Positions 53,637-63,299 of a stretch of 64,000 nt of DNA are shown piece by piece. Position numbers and translations under genes: made by a program. Location of the stretch: positions 924,862 through 988,861 of the forward strand of contig NZ_KB893650.1 in assembly GCF_000374105.1 (NCBI RefSeq). The letters run 5' to 3'. Numbering within the stretch: the stretch's first letter is position 1; each line of letters begins with the position of its first letter. The notes beneath the pieces were generated by a model that was given only the letters and a program-made list of their open reading frames with translations, did no database searches and had not been told where the DNA came from. This DNA comes from Kangiella aquimarina DSM 16071. Lineage in GTDB: Bacteria; Pseudomonadota; Gammaproteobacteria; Enterobacterales; Kangiellaceae.

Positions 53637-54350
53637 ATGAGCGGCAAAGGTATTCGCATTGAGGGATTAAGAAAGCGATATGGCACTGGTGATACAGCCG
53701 TCGATGCCTTAAAAGAAGTTAACATGGTGGTGGCACCTGGTGAAGTGGTTGGATTAATCGGTCCTTCAGGCTCAGGGAAAAGTACTTTATTGAAATGCTT
53801 AGGTGCAGTCATAGAACCATCGGCTGGAAAAATGATTCTGGGTGATGAAACGATCTACGATGAACAATGGAAAGTAAAAGATATTCGAGCATTACGCAGG
53901 GATAAAATTGGTTTTGTGTTTCAAGCTCCCTATTTGATTCCATTTCTGGATGTTACCGACAATGTCGCTTTACCGCCTATGCTGGCGGGAGTGGCAAACA
54001 AGCAAGCTCGAAGTAGTGCCTTGGCATTGCTAGAAGCTCTCGATGTTCAGCATAGAGCCAAAGCCATGCCCTCACAATTATCAGGTGGAGAGCAGCAGAG
54101 AGTCGCAATCGCAAGAGGTCTGGTTAATCGCCCGCCAGTGATTCTTGCTGACGAGCCCACTGCCCCCCTTGATAGTGAGCGTGCATTAGCAGTTATCAAA
54201 ATTCTTAACGATATGGCAAAGAAGTTCGAAACAGCCATTATTGTTGTAACCCATGATGAAAAAATCATTCCAACATTTAAACGAATCTATCACATTCGTG
54301 ATGGAGTGACTTACGAAGAAAAAGGTGAGGGCAGACCCTTTGACGCTTAA
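53637..54350 (+). CDS. ABC transporter ATP-binding protein (DevA/LolD type)
   Basis: 237 residues. Walker A is GPSGSGKST, the Q-loop is VFQAPYLIPF, the signature is LSGGEQQRVAIARG, and Walker B is VILADEPTAPLDSE, followed by the H-loop VVTHDEKI. It energises the FtsX-type permease. EPTAPLD replaces the usual EPTANLD, a small change not expected to stop hydrolysis. Confidence 0.95.
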   Translation: MSGKGIRIEGLRKRYGTGDTAVDALKEVNMVVAPGEVVGLIGPSGSGKSTLLKCLGAVIEPSAGKMILGDETIYDEQWKVKDIRALRRDKIGFVFQAPYLIPFLDVTDNVALPPMLAGVANKQARSSALALLEALDVQHRAKAMPSQLSGGEQQRVAIARGLVNRPPVILADEPTAPLDSERALAVIKILNDMAKKFETAIIVVTHDEKIIPTFKRIYHIRDGVTYEEKGEGRPFDA

Positions 54351-54367
54351 ACAAAGAGGAAAACTTT

Positions 54368-54847
54368 ATGAGTAATTTAGATTTGGTTAAAGGTTTAAAA
54401 ACTTTATTGGTTACGTTGGTTGTATTTAGTATCAGTAGTATTTCTTGGCAAGTCCACGCAGCAGAAGCGCAGGTTGAAAATAAGAATAATTCAGAGCCAA
54501 TGGCGTTACGTTTAATTATGCAGGATTTAGAGCTTAATATGCAGCGTATTGCCAGTGCGATTATTCGCGAAGACCTAGCGACAGTAGCTGAGATTGCTCC
54601 CTTGGTTGCTGATCACGAGCAGCCTCCTATGACTGAAAAAATGCAGATCTTATCTTTTATGGGCTCAGATGCTGGAGCATTTAAAAGTCTGGATGGTGTG
54701 ACTCATGATACTGCAATAATGTTAAAGGAGGTTGCAGAAAAAAATGATGGTGATGCTGTCATAAAAACCTATGCTGATTTATTGCAGTCCTGTGTTGCCT
54801 GCCATCAAAAATTTAAACAGCCTTTTGTAGATCATTTTTATAGGTAG
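54368..54847 (+). CDS. Cytochrome c'/c556-like protein within the efflux operon
   Basis: 159 residues with a signal peptide ending VHA near 31. It is mostly helical (MALRLIMQDLELNMQRIASAIIREDLATVAEIAPLVADHEQPP), and one C-terminal haem site LLQSCVACHQKF matches class II cytochromes. These four-helix cytochromes act in electron transfer or bind NO. It lies 17 bases after the ATPase gene and 6 bases before the outer-membrane channel gene, clearly in the operon. Confidence 0.85.
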   Translation: MSNLDLVKGLKTLLVTLVVFSISSISWQVHAAEAQVENKNNSEPMALRLIMQDLELNMQRIASAIIREDLATVAEIAPLVADHEQPPMTEKMQILSFMGSDAGAFKSLDGVTHDTAIMLKEVAEKNDGDAVIKTYADLLQSCVACHQKFKQPFVDHFYR

Positions 54848-54853
54848 CCGCTG

Positions 54854-56320
54854 ATGAAAAGACATCTTTCGGTAATTCTTGTTCTATTGTCAGGGATGAC
54901 CTCATGCGCGGTAACCCCAGACTTTAATGAGCCAACACCTCCGCAGATTTCTCAGTACACACGGGGCGATCACGATGCAGTAATAATGGGTACTAATAAG
55001 GTTCTGGATTCAGAACAGACATTAGTATGGGTTGATACAATAGAGCGAGAATGGTGGCGGCAGTTTCATTCTGAAACTTTAAATCAATTGGTGGAAAAAG
55101 TTTTATCAGACAATCCAGGCTTATTAAGTTCAAGTGCAAAGTTACGTAGTGCTGAAGAGCTGTATCAGGCTAGAGTTGGCACTACTCGTTATCCAAAGAT
55201 TGATGCCAATATCAGCGCACAAAGGCAAAGGTTTAATCCCGGAGTTTTTGGACAGCAGGCCGAGCCACAGGAATTTAGTATTTACAATGCGGGAGTAGAC
55301 GTAAGTTATCAGATGGATTTATCAGGTGGTAATCAGCGTGCACTAGAAGCACTCGCTTCCAGAGTGGATTATCAGAGGTATGAGTTAGAGGCGACTCAGT
55401 TAGCTTTGGTTGCAACGGTGATAAATACCGCCATCAATCAGGCTAAGTTAAGAAGTCAGTTAGAGGAAACAGAGCAGCTGGTAGCTAAACAGGAGCAGCA
55501 ACTCGGTATCGTTAAGCAGCAATTTGAGTTAGGCCAGGTTTCAAAACATGCGGTTTTAATGTTGCAATCTGAGTTTGAGCAGACGCGTGCCAATATCCCT
55601 GTTTTGCAGAATCAAATTCAAAAGACCATTCATCTGTTAGCCACTTTGGCAGGGGAAGCACCTGAATCGGCAACTATCCCTGAATTTAAATTGCATGATT
55701 TTCAATTGCCTGAGAGTTTACCACTTATTATTCCTTCGGAGCTGGTGCGGCAAAGACCTGATATTCAGGCTGCTGAATCGCTTATCGAGGCAGCTAATGC
55801 AGAATATGGTGTGACTATTGCTAACATGTACCCAAGCATCAATCTTAATGGGCGGATTGGCTCTCAAGCATTATCCTCAGTCTCTCTATTTAGCAGCCAA
55901 TCTGCAGTATGGACATTGATAGGGCAATTGACGCAGCCACTTTTCAATCCTGGGTTGGCGGCTGAAAAGAGAGCCGCTCTGGCTGAGTTTGAGGCAGCAA
56001 CCAGTAACTATAAATATGTGGTTTTGGAGGCACTTCGCGACGTCGCAGATACCTTGCGCCAGCTTGAGACTGATGCGCAAAAGTTAGAAATGATTAACCG
56101 CTCAAGTCTAAGTTCTGAAGAAGCTATGAGAATTACAGCAAAACGTTATGAGCTTGGAGCCGCAAGCTATATTGAGCTACTGATAGCGCAGCAGCAATAC
56201 CTGACCACTAAGGTGCAGCTAATTGATGCCCAATCACAGCAGCTGGTTAATAGTGTTTCTCTCTATCTGGCAATGGGCGCCAAGCTAAAAGATCCGATAT
56301 CTAATGTACCGTCAGATTAA
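54854..56320 (+). CDS. TolC/NodT-family outer-membrane efflux lipoprotein
   Basis: 488 residues with an N-terminal signal ending near MTSC, a near-standard lipobox. The outer-membrane efflux protein repeats are seen in WWRQFHSETLNQLVEKVLSDNPGLLSSSAKLRSAEELYQA and LVRQRPDIQAAESLIEAANAEYGVTIANMYPSINLNG, with helical barrel segments. It forms the outer-membrane exit duct for the upstream ABC pump. Its stop overlaps the convergent yrbG stop by 4 bases. Confidence 0.93.
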   Translation: MKRHLSVILVLLSGMTSCAVTPDFNEPTPPQISQYTRGDHDAVIMGTNKVLDSEQTLVWVDTIEREWWRQFHSETLNQLVEKVLSDNPGLLSSSAKLRSAEELYQARVGTTRYPKIDANISAQRQRFNPGVFGQQAEPQEFSIYNAGVDVSYQMDLSGGNQRALEALASRVDYQRYELEATQLALVATVINTAINQAKLRSQLEETEQLVAKQEQQLGIVKQQFELGQVSKHAVLMLQSEFEQTRANIPVLQNQIQKTIHLLATLAGEAPESATIPEFKLHDFQLPESLPLIIPSELVRQRPDIQAAESLIEAANAEYGVTIANMYPSINLNGRIGSQALSSVSLFSSQSAVWTLIGQLTQPLFNPGLAAEKRAALAEFEAATSNYKYVVLEALRDVADTLRQLETDAQKLEMINRSSLSSEEAMRITAKRYELGAASYIELLIAQQQYLTTKVQLIDAQSQQLVNSVSLYLAMGAKLKDPISNVPSD

Positions 56321-57285
56321 ATGAATACTGAGCGGATCAGGTAAACGGTATAGCCAATGTAGGCTGTCAGAAGAATCGCCCCTTCGACTCGATTGATTCG
56401 GCCTTCGCCTCTGAAGCCGTAACCAATTACAAATAGTGACAGGGTGAGTACACCCATGAACATAGCGTCGCGCCACAGAACCTCAGACTCAACTGCCAGC
56501 GGATGAATGGCACCGGCGATACCGACCACCGCCAGTGTGTTAAACAGGTTTGAGCCGATAACATTACCGAGCGCAAGATCATGCTCATTCTTACGAATGG
56601 CAATAATCGAGGAGGCCAGTTCGGGCAATGAAGTTCCCACAGCAATGATAGTCAGGCCGATAATGATATCGCTCACGCCAAAGGCCTGGGCAATTTCTAC
56701 GGCTCCCCAGACCAGCAGTCGTGAGCTGGCAACCAATATGATCAAGCCAATCACTAGCCAGAATATCGCGGTTTTAAGCGGCATGGTGTGTTGACTGACT
56801 TCCAGCTCGACTTCCTTTGCCAAAGTATCATGCTTTTTCTGCATACCTTGCCATATAGACCAACCCATAAAGCCGGCAAAACCGAACAATAAAATAATGG
56901 CATCCCATCGTGAGATGTCGAGATCCCATAGCAGGCCAATAACCAATATGGTCATCAGCATGAGCAAAGGCATTTCTTTGCGCAGGATCTTCGAGTGGAC
57001 AGCAATTGGGCTGATTACGGCGGTTAAACCAAGAATCAGTGCAATGTTAGTGATGTTAGAACCAAATGCATTACCTAGAGCGATGCCAGGATTGCCCTGA
57101 CCGGCAGCTAAAGCTGAAACCACCATTTCTGGAGCCGAAGTACCGAAGCCAACAATTACCATACCAATAAGCAGGGAAGGCATTCCAAAGTGACGAGCTG
57201 TAGAGGCGGCTCCGTCAACAAAGCGATCAGCGCTCCAGACTAATAAAGCTAATCCAGCAATAACAGCAAGAATGGCAACAAGCAT
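56317..57285 (-). CDS. yrbG: Calcium/sodium antiporter, YrbG family
   Basis: 322 residues, ten TM helices. Two inverted alpha-repeats carry the ion-site motifs GFGTSAPEMVVSALAAGQGNPGIALGNAFGSNITN and AVGTSLPELASSIIAIRKNEHDLALGNVIGSNLFN. It exchanges Na+ for Ca2+ across the inner membrane. It is convergent and overlapping at the stop with the efflux operon. Confidence 0.95.
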   Translation of the reverse strand: MLVAILAVIAGLALLVWSADRFVDGAASTARHFGMPSLLIGMVIVGFGTSAPEMVVSALAAGQGNPGIALGNAFGSNITNIALILGLTAVISPIAVHSKILRKEMPLLMLMTILVIGLLWDLDISRWDAIILLFGFAGFMGWSIWQGMQKKHDTLAKEVELEVSQHTMPLKTAIFWLVIGLIILVASSRLLVWGAVEIAQAFGVSDIIIGLTIIAVGTSLPELASSIIAIRKNEHDLALGNVIGSNLFNTLAVVGIAGAIHPLAVESEVLWRDAMFMGVLTLSLFVIGYGFRGEGRINRVEGAILLTAYIGYTVYLIRSVFI

Positions 57286-57501
57286 AACGGTCCTATAAAT
57301 GAATAGTGTTAATTTAATTGGCTCGATTTGTTACGAGCATACAAATGGGGGCTATTGTAGCGATTTCATGAAAAAAATCACAAAAGTTATTGTAAGTGGT
57401 TGTTGTTTGGAGGATGCTAGACTTGCTATACACTAATAAAATCAGTACCTTGGCATAAAAGTAAATATCAATTTACAAAGGCGGGATAAAAGGAGTTGCT
57501 G

Positions 57502-58908
57502 TTGAATCAAGACCATATCAAACACAATGCTGTGAAGAGGCTTGCTTCAGGATATATTCGACTTTTATTAACCATTCTGGCACTCCTACCAATCCTGTTG
57601 ATTCTTTATATCGACTCCGAAACTACTTCTGATGATGTTTTTATAGCCCATACCTTTCATGTGATTGCCATTACTATGGCTGTGGTAGTTAGTGCTTTCC
57701 TCAGTTACATTACCTGGCGCTGTTATGTCGCAACTGGTGAGGTGCTATTGAAGTGGTTGGTGTTTGGTTTTTGGGGATTCACCATCGTTTATGCTCCACA
57801 CGGTTTTCTGACCCATCATGCGACTGAAAATGTTTGGCTATTTACACTCTTTGGCCCGGCCTCAAGGCTCGTTATGTCTTTTTGTTTTCTGATAGCGATG
57901 CTCAAATTTGGTGAAATGGTAAAACCGGAGCAGACGAATAGTAAAGGATTATGGTTTGCAACAGCTATTTTTATCGTCATTAATTTAGTCGTCTACTGGG
58001 TAGCTAAATCAGCATCATTAAATTTGAACTGGTGGCGGTTATTGGCTGAATATGTTGCGGTCAGTATGTTTATCGGCAGTGTGCTCTGGATGTTGGTGCA
58101 AAGAATTAAGGGTTACATTCCTTTGCTTTACTCTATAGCGATGGTTTGGTTTGCACTGTCCTGCTGGTCATTCACCATAGGTTCCGTTTGGGATCATCAA
58201 TGGTGGTTAGCACATATTATCTTTGCGGGAGGATTTTTGCTGCTAAGTTTCGGTGTGGTGCAGGCATTTCTTACAACTGGATCATTTAAGACAATTTACA
58301 GCCAAAGCGACCTCTTCAAGCAAATCATTCAAGAAAAGAAAAAAACGGAGCAAGCGCTAATGGAACTTCAACAGGTTAATGAGAAGCTTGAAGAATTAGC
58401 GGCTACCGATCCACTTACCGGAGTAGCGAATCGACGTGAATTTATGAGCCGTGCCGAAGAAGAAATGTCACGAGCCCATAGAAATACAACCGACTTGTGC
58501 ATGATGGTTATTGACTTTGACCATTTTAAAGACATCAATGATGAATATGGTCATCAGGCGGGAGACAAAGTGTTAAAAGAATTTGTCAGACTCTGCAAAG
58601 AAATTATGAGGCCATCGGATTTATTAGGACGCATTGGCGGTGAGGAATTTGCAATTTTACTTCCCGAAACAAACCTGTCGTCTGCTGCTAAAGTAGCAGA
58701 GCGACTACGTCAGTATATCGAAGAAAGTTCAGTTGTTGTGAGCAAGCAGAAAATAACAATGACAATCAGTATTGGGCTTGCTCTATATCAACCTAAGACA
58801 GACACCGTGAAGAAATGGTTGCACCGAGCTGATGAACTTCTTTACCAAGCTAAGGATAAAGGAAGAAATAGACTGGAAGTTGAACAACTAAGGGAGCCAA
58901 GTGATTAG
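57502..58908 (+). CDS. Membrane diguanylate cyclase (GGEEF)
   Basis: 468 residues from TTG 57502, 6 bases after AGGAG. About eight TM helices (15-265) are followed by a coiled coil (FKQIIQEKKKTEQALMELQQVNEKLEELAATD). The GGDEF domain has GRIGGEEF as its active site and an RPSD inhibitory site five residues before it. Synthesis of c-di-GMP is expected. It overlaps the next gene by 8 bases. Confidence 0.9.
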   Translation: MNQDHIKHNAVKRLASGYIRLLLTILALLPILLILYIDSETTSDDVFIAHTFHVIAITMAVVVSAFLSYITWRCYVATGEVLLKWLVFGFWGFTIVYAPHGFLTHHATENVWLFTLFGPASRLVMSFCFLIAMLKFGEMVKPEQTNSKGLWFATAIFIVINLVVYWVAKSASLNLNWWRLLAEYVAVSMFIGSVLWMLVQRIKGYIPLLYSIAMVWFALSCWSFTIGSVWDHQWWLAHIIFAGGFLLLSFGVVQAFLTTGSFKTIYSQSDLFKQIIQEKKKTEQALMELQQVNEKLEELAATDPLTGVANRREFMSRAEEEMSRAHRNTTDLCMMVIDFDHFKDINDEYGHQAGDKVLKEFVRLCKEIMRPSDLLGRIGGEEFAILLPETNLSSAAKVAERLRQYIEESSVVVSKQKITMTISIGLALYQPKTDTVKKWLHRADELLYQAKDKGRNRLEVEQLREPSD

Positions 58909-61477
58909 TATGCTTTATAAAGTCGTCATCACTGCTGTTTTCGTTGTTTTATTGACGATTGCCATGATTTTTCAATTTCAGGACTCAGGTTCTGACGCTG
59001 CTCGTGAAGTTCGTGTTGGACTCTATCAAAATTCTCCGAAAATCTATCGTAACTCCGAAGGCCAGCCTGATGGCCTGTTTGTCATGCTGCTTGAAGCGAT
59101 TGCCAAAGAGGAATCTTGGGATTTAACTTACGTTGACTGCGAGTGGAGTGATTGCCTTAATCTCCTTTCAAAAAATTCAATTGATCTAATGCCAGATGTC
59201 GCTTTTACCGAGGAGCGCGCCCAAAGGTTTGACTTTCACTCGGTAGCTGTGACTCACAGTTGGTCTGAAGTATGGTCTCGAAAAGACTTAGACATCCTTG
59301 GGCTTCCAGACTTACAAGGTGTTCGTATTGCAGTCTTGCGTGACTCCGTACAGGAAGTGGCTCTGCAACAGATGATGATGGGGTATGGTCTCGGGTTTAA
59401 GCCCGTGTATGTTGATACCTATAAGCAAGGTTTCCAAACGGTTAAGTCCGGTAAGGCTGATGCCGTGATTACTAATGTTCAGTTTGCTGACAGTCACGGT
59501 CCACAGTTTGATTTGAGAGAAACTCCAATCATGCTTAACCCTGCAAGTCTCTTTTATGTGACTGCTGTAGGACAAAATAATGATTTGCTAAAAGCGATTG
59601 ATCAAAATATTACCGTTTGGAGAGCAGAACCCGACTCAGTCTATTATGAAGCGCTAAAAAGTACCATGGTGCCTATTCAGGAGGCGAAGATTCCAAAGGT
59701 AGTGCTGTGGGTATTAATTATAGGCGGAGCGTTTATCATTGTAATGATTGGTATTGCTTCATTACTTCGCTGGCAAATACAAAAGCGAACCAAAGCGCTC
59801 AGTCGAACCAACCTCCGATTTAACCATTTGCTAAAAGCCAGCCCAGTTGTTTTATATCAACTTGTCATGCAAGAAGATGGTTTTAGGCCAGTCTGGGTAA
59901 GCGCCAATGTAAAACGGCTTTTTGGCTACGAACCTGAAGAATTATATGATTTGAATTGGTGGCAAGATATCCTGCATGAAGATGATCGCTCTAAGACTAT
60001 TGAACAGTTTGGAGGAATATTTGAAAAAGGCCATGCGGTCTATGAGTATCGAGTGCGAAATAAAGAAGGCAAAGTTCGATTTATTCGTGACGAATTACAG
60101 CTCTTTGCTGACAATCATAATGGGCAAGTTGAAATTGTTGGCTCATGGAGTGACTTAACCGAAATTTATGAAAAGGAAGATCGATTAATATTTTTATCAC
60201 AGTATGACCCTTTTACCCATTTACCGAATCGTCAGAAGTTGCATGAACGTGTCGAAGAAGCTATTGAGCGTGGTCAGCAGTTTAATGAAAATTTTGCAAT
60301 TCTAAGTATTGATATAGATAACTTCAAAAAGATTAATGAAACACTGAGTTACCAAGTGGGTGATGCAGTGATTCTTCGTATGGTAGAGCGACTTAAGCAC
60401 ATCCTTCAAGTAGAAGATAGTTTGGCCCGTATTGGGGGAGATGAGTTTGTATTCGTTATTAATCAAAAAACTGACGTGGAGAACGTTTCTAAAATTGCCC
60501 GTAAGGTTTTAAAACGATTTGCTGCTCCTTTAAGAGTAGATGAGCATGAGTTAATGATAACTGCAAGTATCGGAGTAGCGATTTATCCTGAGGATGGACG
60601 TGATCCTGATACCCTGCTCAAGAATGCAGAAATTGCCCGTTATTCAGCAAAAAAATCTGGCCGAAACCGTTTTGAGTTTTTTAACGACAGACTTGCTGAA
60701 GGAATGCATGAGAACCTGATGCTGGAAAGTGCTTTAAGGGTTGCGGTTGAGCGCAATGAACTGGTTCTTCATTATCAACCACTGGTTAGCTTTACAGACA
60801 TAACAATGGTCGGCGTTGAAGCCCTGGTTCGTTGGCAACACCCAACTCTGGGGCTGATTCCACCCTATAAGTTCATTCCATTGGCAGAAGAAACTGGGTT
60901 AATTGGCGAGATTGGATTATGGGTGCTTCGGGAAGCTTGCCAGCAGATGGTTCAGTGGGATGAGGCTGGTAACGCAGTGGGATGTGTTTCGGTCAATATA
61001 TCTGTGCAGCAAATTGAAACTGGACTATTACCCAAGCAGGTAAAAGAAGTGCTTCAAGATACTGGGCTTGCGGCAGAGCGCTTATTCCTTGAGCTTACTG
61101 AGTCCACCATTATGCAGGATCCTGAGAAAGCGGCTACTGCAATGACCGAATTTAAGCAGATGGGGGTTAAGTTGGCAGTGGACGATTTTGGAACCGGATA
61201 TTCCAGTATGGCCTACCTCAAGCGCCTGCCACTGGATCGACTTAAGATTGATCGTTCCTTTATCAAGGATATTGGGCAGGATGCTAATGATGAAGTAATC
61301 TGTAAAGCTATTATTCAACTGGCAAAGTCTCTGGGGCTTGAGACTGTTGCGGAGGGCGTTGAGGAAGAGGCTCATGCAGAGTTTCTCAAAGCTCTTGGCT
61401 GCGATGTAGCCCAAGGATATCTCTACAGTAAGCCAGTTCCGGCACAGGAATTGGCGGTTAGATGGAAGAAAACATAA
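58901..61477 (+). CDS. GGDEF-EAL protein with periplasmic solute-binding and PAS sensor domains
   Basis: 858 residues. TM1 (about 8-26) precedes a periplasmic SBP_bac_3 domain (about 36-255; VRVGLYQNSPKIYRNSEGQPDGLFVMLLEAI) and TM2 (about 268-290). A PAS domain (about 310-430), a GGDEF domain (ARIGGDEFVFV) and an EAL domain (GVEALVRWQHP; DDFGTGYSSM; AEGVEEE) follow. Both catalytic motifs look intact, so it may make or degrade c-di-GMP in response to an amino-acid-like ligand. The GTG at 58901 overlaps the preceding cyclase gene; ATG 58910 is an alternative. Confidence 0.93.
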   Translation: MISMLYKVVITAVFVVLLTIAMIFQFQDSGSDAAREVRVGLYQNSPKIYRNSEGQPDGLFVMLLEAIAKEESWDLTYVDCEWSDCLNLLSKNSIDLMPDVAFTEERAQRFDFHSVAVTHSWSEVWSRKDLDILGLPDLQGVRIAVLRDSVQEVALQQMMMGYGLGFKPVYVDTYKQGFQTVKSGKADAVITNVQFADSHGPQFDLRETPIMLNPASLFYVTAVGQNNDLLKAIDQNITVWRAEPDSVYYEALKSTMVPIQEAKIPKVVLWVLIIGGAFIIVMIGIASLLRWQIQKRTKALSRTNLRFNHLLKASPVVLYQLVMQEDGFRPVWVSANVKRLFGYEPEELYDLNWWQDILHEDDRSKTIEQFGGIFEKGHAVYEYRVRNKEGKVRFIRDELQLFADNHNGQVEIVGSWSDLTEIYEKEDRLIFLSQYDPFTHLPNRQKLHERVEEAIERGQQFNENFAILSIDIDNFKKINETLSYQVGDAVILRMVERLKHILQVEDSLARIGGDEFVFVINQKTDVENVSKIARKVLKRFAAPLRVDEHELMITASIGVAIYPEDGRDPDTLLKNAEIARYSAKKSGRNRFEFFNDRLAEGMHENLMLESALRVAVERNELVLHYQPLVSFTDITMVGVEALVRWQHPTLGLIPPYKFIPLAEETGLIGEIGLWVLREACQQMVQWDEAGNAVGCVSVNISVQQIETGLLPKQVKEVLQDTGLAAERLFLELTESTIMQDPEKAATAMTEFKQMGVKLAVDDFGTGYSSMAYLKRLPLDRLKIDRSFIKDIGQDANDEVICKAIIQLAKSLGLETVAEGVEEEAHAEFLKALGCDVAQGYLYSKPVPAQELAVRWKKT

Positions 61478-61862
61478 GGCGAGTCACTGATATAAGATAT
61501 GCCTAATATATTGGTTTATACTTTGACCTCAAGGATAAGTTCAGGTTATGGATAGTTTCACCTCAATATTTCAGTCTTGTTTACTCAATATAACCTTACG
61601 ATGAATAAGGTTTATCCTCATCTAGTGATCTTTCTCAAAGTTTGAATCGGAAATTTTCATCAGAATAATCAAACAGTTAGATTTTATAAAGGGACAAATG
61701 TCCAGTATGAAATTCTTACTTGGCAGCAATGAATATCCAAATTTTGATACATCACTGATTATACTGATCTAGATCAAATTGCTAATAAGCCATTGCTTCA
61801 TACTAACCTCAAAATAAGTATCTTTCATATTGGTTAAAAAAGCAGTTTTAGGAGATCATTCC
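61478..61862 (+). other. nirK leader and promoter region
   Basis: 385 AT-rich bases. It includes the FNR/DNR box (61764-61777), and the rest shows no gene. Confidence 0.65.
61764..61804 (+). promoter_or_regulatory. FNR/DNR box and -10 element of nirK
   Basis: CTGATCTAGATCAA (61764-61777) matches TTGAT-N4-ATCAA except the first base and differs from the nirS box in only one spacer base. CATACT (61799-61804) is a possible -10, giving a start near 61811 and a box centre at about -41. Confidence 0.65.
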
Positions 61863-63275
61863 ATGTTAAAGAATAAAATGTTTAAGAAAACCTTATTAGG
61901 TTTAGCAACTTTGGGCTTAATGGGTGGCGCAATTGCAAAAGACTTACCAACTGAACAGGCAATTCTCACATCGCCTCCAGAGGTTCCACCTGCAATTGAG
62001 CGTGATCATAATGCCAAGGTGGTCGTTGAACTGGAAACAGTAGAAAAGGTTGGCACCATGGCTGATGGTGTTGAATACGTATACTGGTCTTTCGGCGGCA
62101 CTGTTCCAGGTAGCTTCATTCGTGTTAAAGAAGGGGATGAGATTGAATTCCACCTCTCTAACCATCCATCTTCTAAAATGCCACACAACATCGATTTACA
62201 CGCTGTAACAGGCCCAGGTGGTGGCGCTACTTCTTCATTCACAGCTCCAGGTCATACTTCTACGTTTGCGTTTAAAGCACTAAACCCTGGTTTATATGTT
62301 TATCACTGTGCAACTGCGCCAGTTGGTATGCACATTGCTAACGGTATGTACGGTTTGATTTTGGTTGAACCTAAAGAAGGTTTGCCAAAAGTTGATCGCG
62401 AGTACTATGTGATGCAGGGCGATTTCTATACTAAAGGTAAGTACGGTGAGCCAGGCTTGCAGCCTTTCGATATGGAAAAAGCGATTAATGAACATGCTGA
62501 TTACGTTGTATTTAATGGTGCGGTTGGCAGCTTAACCGGTGATAAATCGCTAAAAGCAGAAGTTGGTGAAACTGTTCGCCTGTATGTCGGTAATGGTGGC
62601 CCTAACTTAGTGTCTTCTTTCCACGTAATTGGTGAAATCTTTGATAAAGTTTATGTGGAAGGTGGCAATCTGGTTAACGAAAACATTCAAACCACTTTAG
62701 TTCCAGCTGGCGGCTCTGCAATTGTTGAGTTTAAAGTTGAAGTGCCTGGTAATTTAATCTTGGTTGATCACTCTATCTTCCGTGCCTTTAATAAAGGTGC
62801 CCTGGGAATGTTAAGCGTCAAAGGTAAAGAAGACAAAACCATTTACTCTGGCAAAATTGACGACCGCATTTATCTTCCAGAAGGTTCAGCGGTACAAAGC
62901 GTTGATAAAAAAGTTGAAGTTGTTAAAGCCAGCAATAAGAAAGAGAAAATTGATTTTGGTAAACGTATCTATGATGCGAACTGCATGGCCTGTCACCAGC
63001 CAAATGGTCAAGGCATTCCTGGTGCATTCCCTCCAGTGGCTAAGTCTGACTATCTGAATGCAGACCCTGTAAGAGGTATTGAGGCAATCGTTCATGGCTT
63101 GGAAGGCCCAATCAAAGTTAACGGCGAATCATTCAACAGTGTTATGCCTGCGATGGACTTAACTGATGAGCAGATTGCTAATGTTCTAACTTATGTTCTT
63201 AACAGCTGGGATAATAAAGGTGGTGAAATCACAGTTGAGCAGGTTAAAAAAGTTAGAGCCAATAAACCTCATTAA
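61863..63275 (+). CDS. nirK: Copper nitrite reductase NirK fused to C-terminal cytochrome c
   Basis: 470 residues from ATG 61863 with AGGAG upstream. A signal peptide (about 1-26) precedes two cupredoxin domains. Type 1 Cu: H108, C149, H157, M162. Type 2 Cu: H113, H148, H303; catalytic Asp111 and His254. A linker (about 340-362) joins a cytochrome c domain with CMACH (C374, C377, H378) and a probable axial Met in NSVMPAM. It reduces nitrite to NO, and the haem domain likely delivers electrons to the type 1 Cu. Such three-domain NirK proteins are known from Ralstonia. It is followed 24 bases later by nirV. Confidence 0.96.
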   Translation: MLKNKMFKKTLLGLATLGLMGGAIAKDLPTEQAILTSPPEVPPAIERDHNAKVVVELETVEKVGTMADGVEYVYWSFGGTVPGSFIRVKEGDEIEFHLSNHPSSKMPHNIDLHAVTGPGGGATSSFTAPGHTSTFAFKALNPGLYVYHCATAPVGMHIANGMYGLILVEPKEGLPKVDREYYVMQGDFYTKGKYGEPGLQPFDMEKAINEHADYVVFNGAVGSLTGDKSLKAEVGETVRLYVGNGGPNLVSSFHVIGEIFDKVYVEGGNLVNENIQTTLVPAGGSAIVEFKVEVPGNLILVDHSIFRAFNKGALGMLSVKGKEDKTIYSGKIDDRIYLPEGSAVQSVDKKVEVVKASNKKEKIDFGKRIYDANCMACHQPNGQGIPGAFPPVAKSDYLNADPVRGIEAIVHGLEGPIKVNGESFNSVMPAMDLTDEQIANVLTYVLNSWDNKGGEITVEQVKKVRANKPH

Positions 63276-63299
63276 TAACTGTCATCAATAGATAAGACT

